Shown one piece after another: positions 24,985-37,536 of a stretch of 64,000 nucleotides of DNA. Below the pieces are notes generated by a model. It was not told the DNA's origin. It saw only the letters and a program-made list of their open reading frames with translations, and ran no database searches. Position 1 is the first letter of the stretch. Every line of letters begins with the position of its first letter. A program made the position numbers and the translations under genes. The DNA is from Diprion similis (Eukaryota; Arthropoda; Insecta; Hymenoptera; Diprionidae), in assembly GCF_021155765.1 (NCBI RefSeq), contig NC_060110.1, positions 24,388,001 to 24,452,000 on the forward strand, written 5' to 3'.

Positions 24985-25145
24985 TGTGGAGGTATAAAGA
25001 AAGAACATTAATTCCACAACACAGTGGATAATGCCAGTCTGGTAAAACACCCTCCGTCTTGTTAAACGTCAGGGATTAACTGATTTCGTACTGACATTAA
25101 CAACTAATACACCAGAGAAATAACAAGACAGCGTTATATCTAGCT

Positions 25146-25151
25146 AATAAA
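25146..25151 (+). promoter_or_regulatory. Candidate poly(A) signal of TNPO3
   Basis: AATAAA lies 162 nt after the TNPO3 stop codon. Other copies follow near 25230, so the 3' UTR end is not fixed. Confidence 0.5.
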
Positions 25152-28100
25152 ATTAATTTAGTTTCAGATGCAAATTTACCACACGCCAATTAAAAAAACG
25201 AGTATTTGTATGGATTCAGAAATACAATAGAAATAAATACATTAGTTTTTTTTTTTTTTAAATGGTTCTAGAAAGGTTAAACTTCAAGTTACTGGATATT
25301 ACCATCATTTGTTTGTAAAACCTTACGTCACGACTGAAATTCTCGGCTTTGGAAGTACTTCGGTGGGTACGTTTATTTTACAGTTAAGATCGGACGTTGA
25401 GCAAGATTGCCATGGCTAGACAGAAACCGTTGATGATTGATTTATGAATAAATATTTGCCGTAGTTAGATATTGATGAATAAGGTATAACATAATATACT
25501 ATAATATGCTTATCAATGTGTAACTGCTGGTGGTATGAATTAGATCTAGAAACCTCAAAGCCTGAAGATTTTTCGCACTACCTATTACCGTTTAGGTATA
25601 ATGCGTCTAGTCAAAAACAAGAAGCAAAGATTCGTGTCTGCATATGTGAACTGAATAACCCATACAAATGCACTTTTAAATTGATGTGTGGTAAATTTTG
25701 AAGGATAAATCCGAAATAAGTGTCACTCTCAGAGATAGCCGCAATTTTCAATCAATGCTTTTTCTAAACGGCCAGAATAGAATATACGTACAATACCTAC
25801 GTCAATTTTGTTTATCAGCATTGAGACAGTTGTGACTACATTTCTAGCGGAATTATCTTCTCACCAACACGTGGCACATTTTTTTAATCACGTTTGACAA
25901 ATCGCGTTCTGAATTCCAATGAGTAATACACATTATGTATGTTTTCTAATATGAGTTCTGGAAGATATTTATCTCCCCGCATCCGCTTTTCTAGCATTAT
26001 TTAATCGAAATCAGCAGTAGTTCTAAAACTATAAAATACGCTGATAACATGAAAGAGTGCATTAAGCTCGAATTCATGAGATGATTTTTATCTCTCGCTT
26101 CCCGTTTTATTGATGAATGACGTCAAATTGCATTGCATATTAAAAGTCATCTTCCATTGACATGAATATAGATTTATGTACGTGAGAAAATATTGTGTAC
26201 AAATGTAAGAGTATCTAGAAGTAATCCTATTATGCGAGCTCAGGTTTATTAAACCTATGTAAATAACAAGTTTTACCATTTTATCAAGACTATAACCAAG
26301 CATATATGACCAAGATATGACTTTTCATTCTCGTATTCTGAATTTAATTTCATTAAATGCTTCTTTGCATGTTTTTTGTGAGCATCCAATAACCCGCATT
26401 CGCGCGCACTCCAACATAAAGCATATATTCCATTTTGCATGTTTCTAATACCGGTTCTTATTCGTTTTTCGTCACGTTGAACCAATGCAAAGGATTTATT
26501 TTCCTGTTTTTCATCATTTTTTTCTTGCATTTTGATGTAGCATAGTTCACGAAATTTGGTGGAACTCTATACATGATTTAAAAAATTTTGTTTGGTTTTT
26601 ACAGTACACAGGGCAAATGACATCTTGAAATTTATCATATTTAACATATCTGTAGTGAAAATACTTTTCATCTCCTGCGACTTGTTATATCTGTCTATGT
26701 AGTAACGATTGTGACTCGACAAACAAACATATATACAAGTGTTTATGTACCGACGTTGCCATCTCTGAAATGAAGAAAATTTATAGTTATTATGGTGAAC
26801 ATCACCTTAATATAATTGATAGTAACTCAATGAATATCTTCCAGAAACTGTAGACAATAGGTTTTGCAATTCTGTTTATACGGTACACAAATTCCATCGT
26901 GTTTGGGGTAACGTGGCATCTATACTACATATACATATGTGTAATTTATGGTAAATTAAACGAAGGTGCGCGTGAGGTTTTTTTTTTTCTATGTGCGAAT
27001 GTGATGTAGAAATCGAAAGAATAGTGAGTATATGTGTTTGTGAATGTTTGGATGCGAATATTAGAGATGCGATAATGAAACATGACTCGTGTCACAGACG
27101 TATATTACACCTAAGGTTTACTATTAGATAGTTTTAAGAAATCTATTCTAGTAACTAATATTGTTGACAAAATTGTGTAAAATTTTGAGCCCGTTTTTAA
27201 CATTCATAAAATCATTTGATAATTGACTATGTGATCAATTTTACGAAATTCAACGAAATATCTATCGTTACACCTTCACGCAATGTGATTTTTCGCTTAC
27301 CTTTTTTCAATTTATTCTTTTCTTGATCATATTTCCATATAATTTTTATTTTTTTTTTCGCAACTTGTAACTCTTTCCCGCGATGAAAAGTGCTTGATAC
27401 CAAAGATTATCTACCTTCCACAATCCTACCTATCGTCGCACCTACTTTCACAGTAACACACAATTACAAGTTTCGGCCGTTCAGTAATTTCGTGGATTTT
27501 ATCATAACTTCGAAAGCCCTTCCAATCTCTATTGTCTCCTACTTATGACTTTATTTTCCGCTTTGGGTCTGCCGAGGAAGTGAAAAGACGTCTGATGAGC
27601 TTTTATACTTTTGTTTGTAATATCTAGATGGCATCCTTGAAGGAGTTAAGCGTACTCAAAAAATCACACTGTTCATAGTTCTTATTGTTAAAGTAATTAA
27701 GCCACAGAAATTTGGAAAGTACAGGTAGGACCATGTTCAGAATTATCTACAAATCGATAAACTACTGTCGCTTGTTGTTGCACATATAATTGCTTCCAAA
27801 TCTCTGAGCGTTTTTACGCGAAATTTGACCTCTGAACAAAAATATAAGCACTTGGAACTCGTGGGTATGATAACAGCTTGGAAAGAAAAATTTGTTGCAA
27901 TTATAGGATTATTGTCATTAAACTAATTTACGCTCAAAGCATTTGTCTCGACGAATCACAACTTGGGCAGGCATGCTTCGAGCTGCCGCTAATAGTATTT
28001 TGTTATTTTGTTTTGTAACAACAAAAAATAAGAAAGATAAAGATATTATCGACAAAGTTCAAATAAAGTGATATTTTTTAACTAACATCTTGAATTTCAT

Positions 28101-31100
28101 CTAATAATAAAGAAGTAAAAAGAACAAAAAAAATCCAATAATTCTTGCTCATCATTTGTATTATTTTCATCTCGGCATGATCGCATGCGTAAACCTACGT
28201 ATTATGTATAATATACGTATATAAATGAAATGAAATTCATGCTCTTATAGGCATGAGCAGCGCTTTTGATTTAAGACATTCTTCAAATTTATATTGATTT
28301 TTTCATAACCGCGTTACAAGAGGGGGAGAAATTCAGGGAATACGGGTAGGAAATTCTTTTCTCTTCTTTTTCCACTCAATTTTATAATTGAGTAATGGGC
28401 CCTGGTAAAATTCTTCATTTAATAAATTGAATTATATTCCAGCTATTACAAACGAGACTTATGTGTATGCTAGTTGTAGTATAACCGTTACGAGCATTTA
28501 AACAAACTTGTGTCATTGTAACCAACCTCGTTCAACTGGCACCCAAGTTACGCCTTGAACTCACGCAAGAGCACATGAACACAGGCTGTACTTAATAATA
28601 AACAGCATATTTGTATGGCATGTATGTATGTACATACGTTTTCAAACAAAAGACTGGTGTAATTATATCAACGATAACAACGCGTCGCGTTTATTAGTCA
28701 CAATCAGTCTGAGGTCAAATGTTTCTATACGTATAGAAAGTGCGTTGCCCACACAATCAGAGGTGACCGTAGGACAAATTCGTCCGAAGATAACATCTAC
28801 TTTCACTCAACTCTGTCCTTCGTATAATTACCTGTAGGGATAAATATTTTGAAGTATATATACCATATCTACTATGTTTATAGGATTAACGTCGTCCTTA
28901 TTCACCTTAAGTCTCGCTAACTGTTTGTGTCTGGCGTAGAAACTTGATTGGAAATTGAAGAATTGTCAGTTTTTCAGGAGGCACTTGAATGTGCAAACAT
29001 AAGAGCGTGTAGTTAGTTAATCCATATTACCATCCCTCTCATATTCGGTAACTCTTAATTCGAAAACAGCTCTGAAAGGGCTGAATTTATTCCGTTCACA
29101 GCCTACCAATCGCATTGTTCTTTGTGTTTCAAGAGTCTGTCTGCTCTCGACGCGCGTATAATTCTCGTTGTCATTTTGCCAGTACAGGCATGGTAGGCGG
29201 CGAATGTTTTGAAACATCTAACAAGTAAATATTTTTCTCTTTTTTCCACTATGTCTGGATATTCAACTGGGAGTGTAGAAAAAGCAAAAAAATATTTCGT
29301 TGGTGAAAAGGTCAAAGTATTTCTGCACTCATTCGGTCGGTGTATTTTCGTATCCACGTACACGCTGTGCAGGGATGCACACGCACTGTATGATTATATG
29401 TAGTTTAGGGTGGTCGTTCATTTTTATTGTAATTATTGCAGGAACCAAAGTCTAAAAATCTCTCTTTACCTAGTGGTAAAGACAAAAAAAGCTAGCCCAA
29501 TGCACGGACTGACATCAGGCGTATGGGCGGATTGAGCATCGAACGAACGGTCAAAGCCCAAAGTCCACTCTTTGTCGCTGTGTCCGTTCCTCTCTGACTC
29601 ACGGTAAACAGCTCCGCTCGCATACTTGTATATGCACTGTATAAGCTACCGTGGAACCTTCTACTGCACACGATTATACATACTCTCCGGCTGCATTAGT
29701 CAGACACAATCGGCGTGAATCACCCTTCGACATGGATGGAATGTGTCGACGTTGTATGTTCGCGCGGTTCATGTCCGGCTAGACTTCTTTCGGGTTTCGG
29801 TTTACGCCTCTGCACGTGTATGCAATTGCATGCCTCTACCATATACCTCTGCTTCTTATCTTCTTAGAACCGCTATTTGATTTTATGCTTGAAATTTAAG
29901 GTATCCGTGAGTACTTTACCGTTAACAGTTCCATCTCGAAGGTACAAAAACTATACCTCACCGATAAATTGAAGACTGATTGTGAGTTCGAGGTGAGTTT
30001 TTACAACGCCTTGGTGTAGCGGGCCTGCCTTGGATTGAGACGTGCCTGAAGGGACATGCCAATATGGAAAAAGACGCAAGAGACTCCCACCACATCCGGG
30101 TGTCAAGCACAACATCACTGAGTCAAAAATGCACGGACGTGGGCGGATTTAGAAAGTCTACTTCCTCACGGAGGGATAGATTATATCGTATGTACTGCAG
30201 CGGTGCAGGTGAAGGAAAACGTTTCTTCTCCATCATGTTCGTAGACTTTTATGAGGCTAAAAAATCTCTGCAGAAACTCGTCGTAAGCGTTTTTTCATTA
30301 AATTTTCTTACCTACTCATATACCATTTTTCTCATTTCCAGGAGCAACTTGCTATTCGTTTGATACGAGAACTTATTGTTTGAGCTGTAAACATGTTAGG
30401 CTAGGGTAACGTTATCCGATATCAAACCTACTTTGTGCAATAAAAAGAAGTACCAATCTTTAGAAATTTGTATCATACTGGGTATATGTACTTGCAACTT
30501 TAAATGCATATATTCTTTGTTTGAGCCAGGGTCTATAAATGCCTAATGATATAAATTTAGTAGAGAAGGCATGTTATTCTGAAAATCGTATCTCAACCCC
30601 AATACCTTTTCCGAGAAGAAACTAATGCGTCATTCTCACTTATACATATGTTCAATAACATCGCTACGGAGAAGTTCGAGGAACGCGTTGGGCGACTTAA
30701 CCGCGGCCTGCAGCCACTTTCGTTTTTTATTAATCCAGCTCATCTGAAAAGGGTAAGCCAGCGCGGTATCACCTTCCTTCCGTTCTACCCTTTCTTTTTT
30801 TTTCTGATCGCCATATCGGAATTATTCATACGCATTCAAGTGGCACATTGTAGTATAGCTATACCACCTATACGCGTGTACGGTAACTGAAGCGTAACCG
30901 GAGAAGGATGAGGAGGAGGGAGGTGTTATTCGAAATGAACCGCGCCTTGTTGCAATCGATTTTGGTGCGACGTTGACGCATAATGCGTACAATTTATACG
31001 CGGCAAATTACCAAAATTGCATATGAATCAGATATTTATATGCACGGTTCAACACCGTCGAGTGATATTGAGTCCTGTATATATGGATGCTGATTACCCA

Positions 31101-34100
31101 ATCGAGTTACTTTCACAACCGTGAATGGGGACTCTAACATGCTTAAAAAAACAAATCGATTTTCCATCCTCGGAATTCGAACGGTTTCCGTTCTGTAGAA
31201 TCTATGCACGTACGTACTATAAGCGGACGGTTCCTTTAACACCCTCATGCGACATACACAACGATCGTATACGGTTTTACCTTTGCTATAGACGGGTACC
31301 TACTTATACATATACCTTTATGCACCACTTGTATGACGGTAAAACCAATGACTCATTGACAACGAACTTCCAAGAAACAACATGATAATCGTTCAACGCC
31401 CTCATGTAGATTAGTTTGAACGTTCTCCGCAATGTACTGGTGCTCACGAGTTTGCACATGCATAAGCTAAGTCTATACATATGAATATATACGCCATTAC
31501 GAACTAGATAAAATCATCGCAGTTGACAAACAATAACAATCGCTGGGTCCAGTTTACAGTTGCAGATGTGGAGATTGTTGGGTTGTGGTTTTTGCTATGT
31601 ACAATGTAATACTGTAGAAGCGTACGTTGCAACGGTCCAATTTACTCCATATTCAAATTCCATCATTCAGCGGCATATTGTTACGCTTGCGGATCTAACT
31701 CTGTGTGATACATTACTTTTTCCCATATGTTCTTAGGTATCTGCTAGGTATATAAATTGGGTGTGCGAGTGAAATATATTAAGAAGAGAGGCATTAAGCC
31801 GCCGTAGGAATAGGGTGGCTGACAAAGACGCGGTTTGCCTTTGTCAGCGAGATCTCGAACGTAGAACGATTCCTGCGTTTCTCTTGCATCGAGCTCTGCT
31901 GCATAGTGACTCACGCGTATATCTTCTATAGGTGTATAGGAGTGACTCAGAGCCTGAGATCGCCAGCTATGTCCTGAAAGACCGGGGCCAGCTTGGCCTC
32001 CAGCTCTCACAACCTTCTCCCTAAAGATCCAGACAAGCGAGCTGAATCTCTTCAGCTCTCACACCCGATTGTCGAAATAACGCGCGTTGAAACAGAAACC
32101 TCACTGCAAGCCTTCGGTGTCGCTTCCCGGCTGCTTTCGACAGGATACAAAATTTCCTGTGGCACGCTTTGCACGTTCTACAGGATCGGAAAAATTAAAA
32201 ACGCATATGGCAAATCAATGACATCGCGCCGGCGGCTCGTTCCTTTACCTTTCTGCTGCAGCGTTAAAGCTGTTGGCCACGTTGTCCTTGCCCGATTTCA
32301 AGGTGAACCACTAGGTACCTATTCAAGTATAAAAAAAAAAAAAAAAACTTTTATTTTTACCTTTAAAACTGGCAAGCACAGCTAACCGAACTGACGCTGT
32401 GTCCTGCAGCTTCGCATTTTATTCAAAAGCCTGAAATTAACTCCCGTGATCAGAATAAACATGGCTAGTAAAAAATTATAAATCGTATTAATATAGCTAG
32501 CGTGTACAGAATGTTAACGTGTAGTACAAAGATCATTTAACGTGACCAGGAATTTTGAAGAAAAACCGATGTAAGTGAATAAACTTCAAGACTCACTATT
32601 CGCAATCAAAAACCTATAAAAAAGACATGGTTATTGGTTATTTTTACTGACTAATCACATCCTTATACATATACTTTGTGAAAAAGTGAATAGAAAGAGA
32701 AAAAGTATCAAGAAGAACAGAGGTATTGTCAATTCAACAACGAAGTTGAAAAAGAGAGAAAGAGAGAAAGAGCACCTTTTGTAGTGACGTATATAATGAG
32801 CAATGAAGACTGTCCCTATGTCCTAATCACCCAAAAATGTCAGTTAACAAGTGAAAATCGATTAGCAGACGCGTAGGTCTCGTCAGGAAAGAAGCTTATA
32901 TCAGTGCATCAGTATAGCTATACGCACGACGTACCTATACCTAAGTCTCTTCAGGGTTTGCCAGTATGGTCAGGGTGTACGAACATACCTGGGTATGCCC
33001 GGATAACCCCGATCTGGTCTCAGTCTCTGCGGAGGTTTGGGACGACGTCCCAAACTGCCTGGGCCCTTGAAACGGAGGCTCGGGGTCCCTACATATACCT
33101 GAATTTTAAACCGACCGACGCAGTGTGCAGACGTCTCGAGCCCGCCGGCTAATCGACCGACCGACCGACGAACTTCTGAGACTATCTGCAGCCCGGGAGA
33201 GAACAGCATTCACACATTTACGTGCACGCATGTGTACGCAGGCACGAATGTATACGCACGTTTAACAGAGAACAAACACGTGAAATAATGACAAGTATTA
33301 ATGTTACGGACGAACCGCCTCTTCCCTTGGGAGTTTGGTACCCGTTTATTGTATATACGTACGTGCTGCATCGTTATATGCACGTTTGTGTAGGTAAATA
33401 CGTCTGCTTCAGTTATAGTTATCCCAGCATAAAAACCACAAGCGTTTGTACCGGGCGAATGCGAGTGCATTAATAGTGCAACGATCGAGTGTTTGAAGAA
33501 AATATTGCACGTATGTACAAGTCTTGCGACAAGTTTTTGCACTCGCCAACTACTGGGAGTCATAGATTATCTCTCGAAATTGATATTTCGGCTGCAATCT
33601 TATCTCATTTTATTTTCACATCCACCTCTGCAGCTTATCGTTAGCATTTCTGATGCCAAGTCCTTCGGTATAGGAAGATGAATCGACTCTTGCCTAGATG
33701 CGATATAGCTATCAGTGGATTGGAAAGAACAGATTTAATCTCCACGACTGCATTTTACCGATAAAAACCTGAGCTCGTTGCAGTATAGATGGATTATGCA
33801 TGTTGTGTGAAAAATAATATGCGACGAAGAAGCGCTTTTTCTATAATAGAGTAAAAGTCATAGCTGTAATTTGAATCAGACCAAAAATCAAGTTGAGCAT
33901 TCTGTGTATACTTGAATCATCGAAGAAATGAAATTTGGCATTAATACATTGAAACATAATTGAAGTTCTGTTAATTTTATGAACCCCCGTCAGAAAAAAA
34001 AAATTGTCTACAGTTGACTTACATACGTTTTCGGAGTATCTCGAAGCGAGGCTTTCGCACTCACTTATAGTCACTGCGATTAAGTATACAGAGTTGTCGT

Positions 34101-34193
34101 CAATAGCTCGACAAGTCCGATCCAAGAATCACTAATGCATAGCAGTAGCCGTCTCGGAGTGTTTATTTTCAGTGGTAATTTCCTCGAGTGCAT
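25152..34193. other. Gene-poor region after TNPO3
   Basis: About 9 kb with no coding exon I can support. It is AT-rich to about 29 kb and then more mixed, with many TACGTA/TATACA-type simple motifs. Short open frames (for example 26273-26530 on minus, 29209-29403 and 30064-30363 on plus) have no recognised domain and no convincing splice partners. A poly-A run lies at about 32331-32347, a GA-rich run at 32750-32772, and a 21-nt palindrome at 33035-33055. Confidence 0.55.
33035..33055. repeat. Short perfect palindrome in a GC-rich patch
   Basis: GTTTGGGACG and its reverse complement flank a single A. It lies in a GC-rich patch (about 32940-33200) that also carries the tetranucleotide run CCGACCGACCGACGA near 33155-33170. 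Confidence 0.5.
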
Positions 34194-34387
34194 GGTGTCA
34201 AAACTTGGAAGGGTCAATATTTGATAAAATAACGAAAGATGAATTGTTAGAAATCCTAATTTTCTACAGTATCACTGACCAGAATGACTGCTAATCAGTG
34301 ACACGATCGAAAATCAAGATTCCTAACAAGTTTGAAATTTCCGTACATTGTCCTTTCGAACTGTCGACCCTTCCAAGTTTTGACCCC
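34194..34387. mobile_element. Hairpin MITE-like inverted-repeat element
   Basis: The outer arms GTCAAAACTTGGAAGGGTC (34197-34215) and their reverse complement (about 34366-34384) are identical over about 19 nt. The inverted homology goes on inside: a left segment starting TTGTTAGAAATCCTAATTTT pairs with a right segment ending CAAGATTCCTAACAA, closing on CACTGA/TCAGTG. Most of the 194 bp can therefore fold into one long imperfect hairpin. This is the form of a foldback or MITE copy. I could not settle a target-site duplication, and no protein is encoded. Confidence 0.6.
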
Positions 34388-36751
34388 TACCCATTGTCGC
34401 CAGGTCCTTGATCTTTCCTCGATTGAGCATTCGTTATAATCGCCGGATTGCGACTCCGGCCTTATCTACCAGACATGTATACCGTCTGGCTCGAGGTATA
34501 AGCCTTGCAACGTGGGCTTGGCGTGCAGCAACAAAGTGTCGGCTTGCTCGAATTGATCGGTCGGGCTCGGGTTCGTTCACACCCGTCACTAGGATGCACC
34601 CTCCACTCATCGATGGCAGGCAGCGACGGCGCGTTGCCCCGGTAACCAGACAGAAGGACAGCGGCAAGCAACGGCAGCAGCAACGGCGGCGGCGGCGGCG
34701 GCAACCGAACGGGTAGAACCGACACTGCCGTCTGCCAATTTGGCGGGTGTGGGGGCGTCGGAGCGACGGTTGGGGAGGGAGGAGGGGCGCGAGTGAGACG
34801 TAGTGAACGCGGCGAGGTCAGTTCTCCGCCACGCCCGTGGCCGACGTCGTCGTCGCCGCGGCACACCGCATTGCAATATCGGCGCCACCGCATGCACAGA
34901 GTCAAGATCCTGGACGTCAATCGTGACGGAATCAAAATTTTCAAAATTTAACTTGATGTTCTTGATTTTTGTGTAATTTTGTTTACAGATTCTGCGAAAG
35001 GAATAAACTTGATTGAACAATTTTTTTTTTATTTTCTATTTTTAACGTCCTTTTGGAAGTTACACGGGATTGAAGTTTGTTGAGAAATGATGAAAATCGG
35101 AAAACCGCTCTTTTTAAACCATCGTATTTCTTCTTCAAGAATTCAAGTCAGGTAAATAGGATAAAAATAAATTGTACATTTTGTACGATTGGTTTATGAT
35201 TTCACAAACCTAGAAAAAGAATTCAACAGTTTTCTACGTAATACGATCCCAGGTACAATCCATCACCCATTGGGTTATACCTTTTGTCCCAGTGTTCTGG
35301 TAGTTCCGAACAAACATTATTCCGTTCCTACCTGAACGGAAACATCCCCTCCGTGGCATTTTTGTATTTGTTCTTCAGTGTCGTCGAAATAATTTCAGTA
35401 AAATTCTGTAACTTGCTCAAGCCGCATCCGGTCCGTGCAATGCTTTCAGAACGTTTCAACGCCAAGTCGGGCTTTACAGGATCTTTCTCGCAGACTGTGC
35501 ATGACGCGATGCGCAAAATCTCTTATTACCTACGATCAAGTTAATTTCCGAGAAAAGTAATGTACGTTTGAGATGGCTCCTTTTTCCGATCGCGTTTTGA
35601 GATAGCATGTTGTGCCAGCTCTGCGACGTCGAATATTATCCTCGCTTTCCATTTTCTGCAGTACCCTGGCCAAACCTTTAGTAGGACGTGCTGTTTTTTG
35701 CCTCGAAATCCCGAGGCCGCGCCAATAGATTCTCCCACTTTGTTAATCGCATTGTTTCTCATTTGAGCCACGACAATGCGATGTCCAGGTAGTCGCCGAA
35801 ACGGTCCTTTCCTTGATTAGTCACTAGAACCAAAGAATATGTCGTCAGTGCACAGTTGAAGAAATTTAATAATCGTCGCTTTCTTCAGCATTTACTCGTA
35901 ATATATTATACCTCATGCATTTACACGCATACCTGCACGTATGTGTAGAGATTGGCAAAAAGTTGGGTACATATTTGCGAGCCACGTGGTAATCTGGATT
36001 GCAGGTGCACTTGATACTTTATAGGATCCGAAAGGATCAATGGAAGCTTGTTACTCTGTAAATTGCCACAGTGCGGTGGGCATATAAGAGAGCCACGCAA
36101 TAAAAACCGGCATACACACATGTATGTATGTATGTACGTAGTACATAAATGTACTTGTGGATCATTTATCTGTGGGTATGAGGCACGCATACACATGGCG
36201 TCATCGACCATACGTCTTACTCTGACGTCTATAGATCATTGCCCGCTTCCTCCTTCAAGTACGGTCCGCTCCTTTTACACTTCACAGGTCACACTGCCAA
36301 AATTAATTTTTCATATACCTGACATCCTGTTAAATAAACGCGTATAATATTCAGACGCAGATTTTACATTTGCTCTATTCGATGGAAGAGTCTGCTGGTT
36401 AGGATTGCGAGAAAATCAGAGTATACCTAAATCCTACAAAATTATATACCTACATACATATATTACCTAGATACGTACGTAGGTATCATGTAGGTAAAAC
36501 ATAGTTCTGCGTCAACGAGAATCGTTGAATCAGCGCGACGGTTAACAGGCCGTTGGTGGCGATGTGTATACGCATCCCACGTAGATGTAATTCAACATAC
36601 CAATAACTATGCGCCTGTTGCGTACCCTCTCAACCACACGGCCAATCTTTTGCCATGGTGTATGCATACATATACATACGTACACAATATGTACAAACAT
36701 GCCATGCTTGCATGCTTGCACGAGCACCTACGTTACGGTTCGAGCTCACGC

Positions 36752-36765
36752 AAGATGGCGCTGAT
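36752..36765 (+). promoter_or_regulatory. Second candidate CTCF-type site
   Basis: AAGATGGCGCTGAT contains the AGATGGCGC core reported for insect CTCF. It is a single short match with low certainty. Confidence 0.2.
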
Positions 36766-37502
36766 GGTCCTGCACGTGTGCAGATCGCACGCGAATGGCC
36801 TAACAATCCGCATGTATTGTCAGGGTACCTTTATACCATCCTACGTTTACTGTATTTATACATAATTCCATCGTACGCATGTAAAAAGTCATACGCACAC
36901 GCAAGACGCAACATCATGCAGCATCATTCCGCTCTTACAGAGCTCTGAAAAGTTGTTCGAATGCATAAACGTATATAGCGCGCGGCAACGCGCAGCAGGG
37001 ATCGAGGTCTCTTGGAATCTTCAGACCACAGAGAGCAAGCACCGGCAACTGACCCTGGACGGTAAAGGAAATTCGAAGGACCAAGAAGGAAGAAGAAGTG
37101 CCGGAGGAAAGAAAAGAAAGACGAGGAGGAAAAGGGGGGGCAGAACGATCTGGTGGCAGGAATCGGGACGCTGCGGATGATACTGTGTTATATGTATAAT
37201 TATGTACACGTATACATGCTTATGGGTTTTCTATTCTATAGAGTATAGACCTATGTGGTTAAGGTGATGGGCATATTTATATGGATGTAATAATATATGT
37301 TTATTCGGTCGCTGGTGCAAACATCAGGTCGCCTTCGAGCGACGCCACTTCAAAGAACGAAAATAATTCTTCGACTATACATGCATTTAATGCGTACATA
37401 TATATTCCCGGAGGACAAAGTTTCGCGCGTGGAGAACCCAGACGATCTCCGCCGCTCCGAGATCAGCAGTTGCGCCTCTCTCAGTCCGCTCCCCGTAGTC
37501 TG

Positions 37503-37536
37503 GTTATACCGGGAATACCGGGAATACCGGGAATAC
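37503..37536. repeat. Period-9 tandem repeat (ACCGGGAAT)n
   Basis: Three near-perfect copies of a 9-nt unit plus a partial one. Confidence 0.8.

Noticed and set aside
26273-26530. 85-codon Lys-rich minus-strand ORF
   Set aside because: Protein-like in part, but no family, no flanking exon and no clear start context; left out as a gene.
34462-35020. Minus-strand ORFs of 137-160 codons over the GC island
   Set aside because: Overlapping frames of similar length, low complexity and no splice sites that would join them to a gene.
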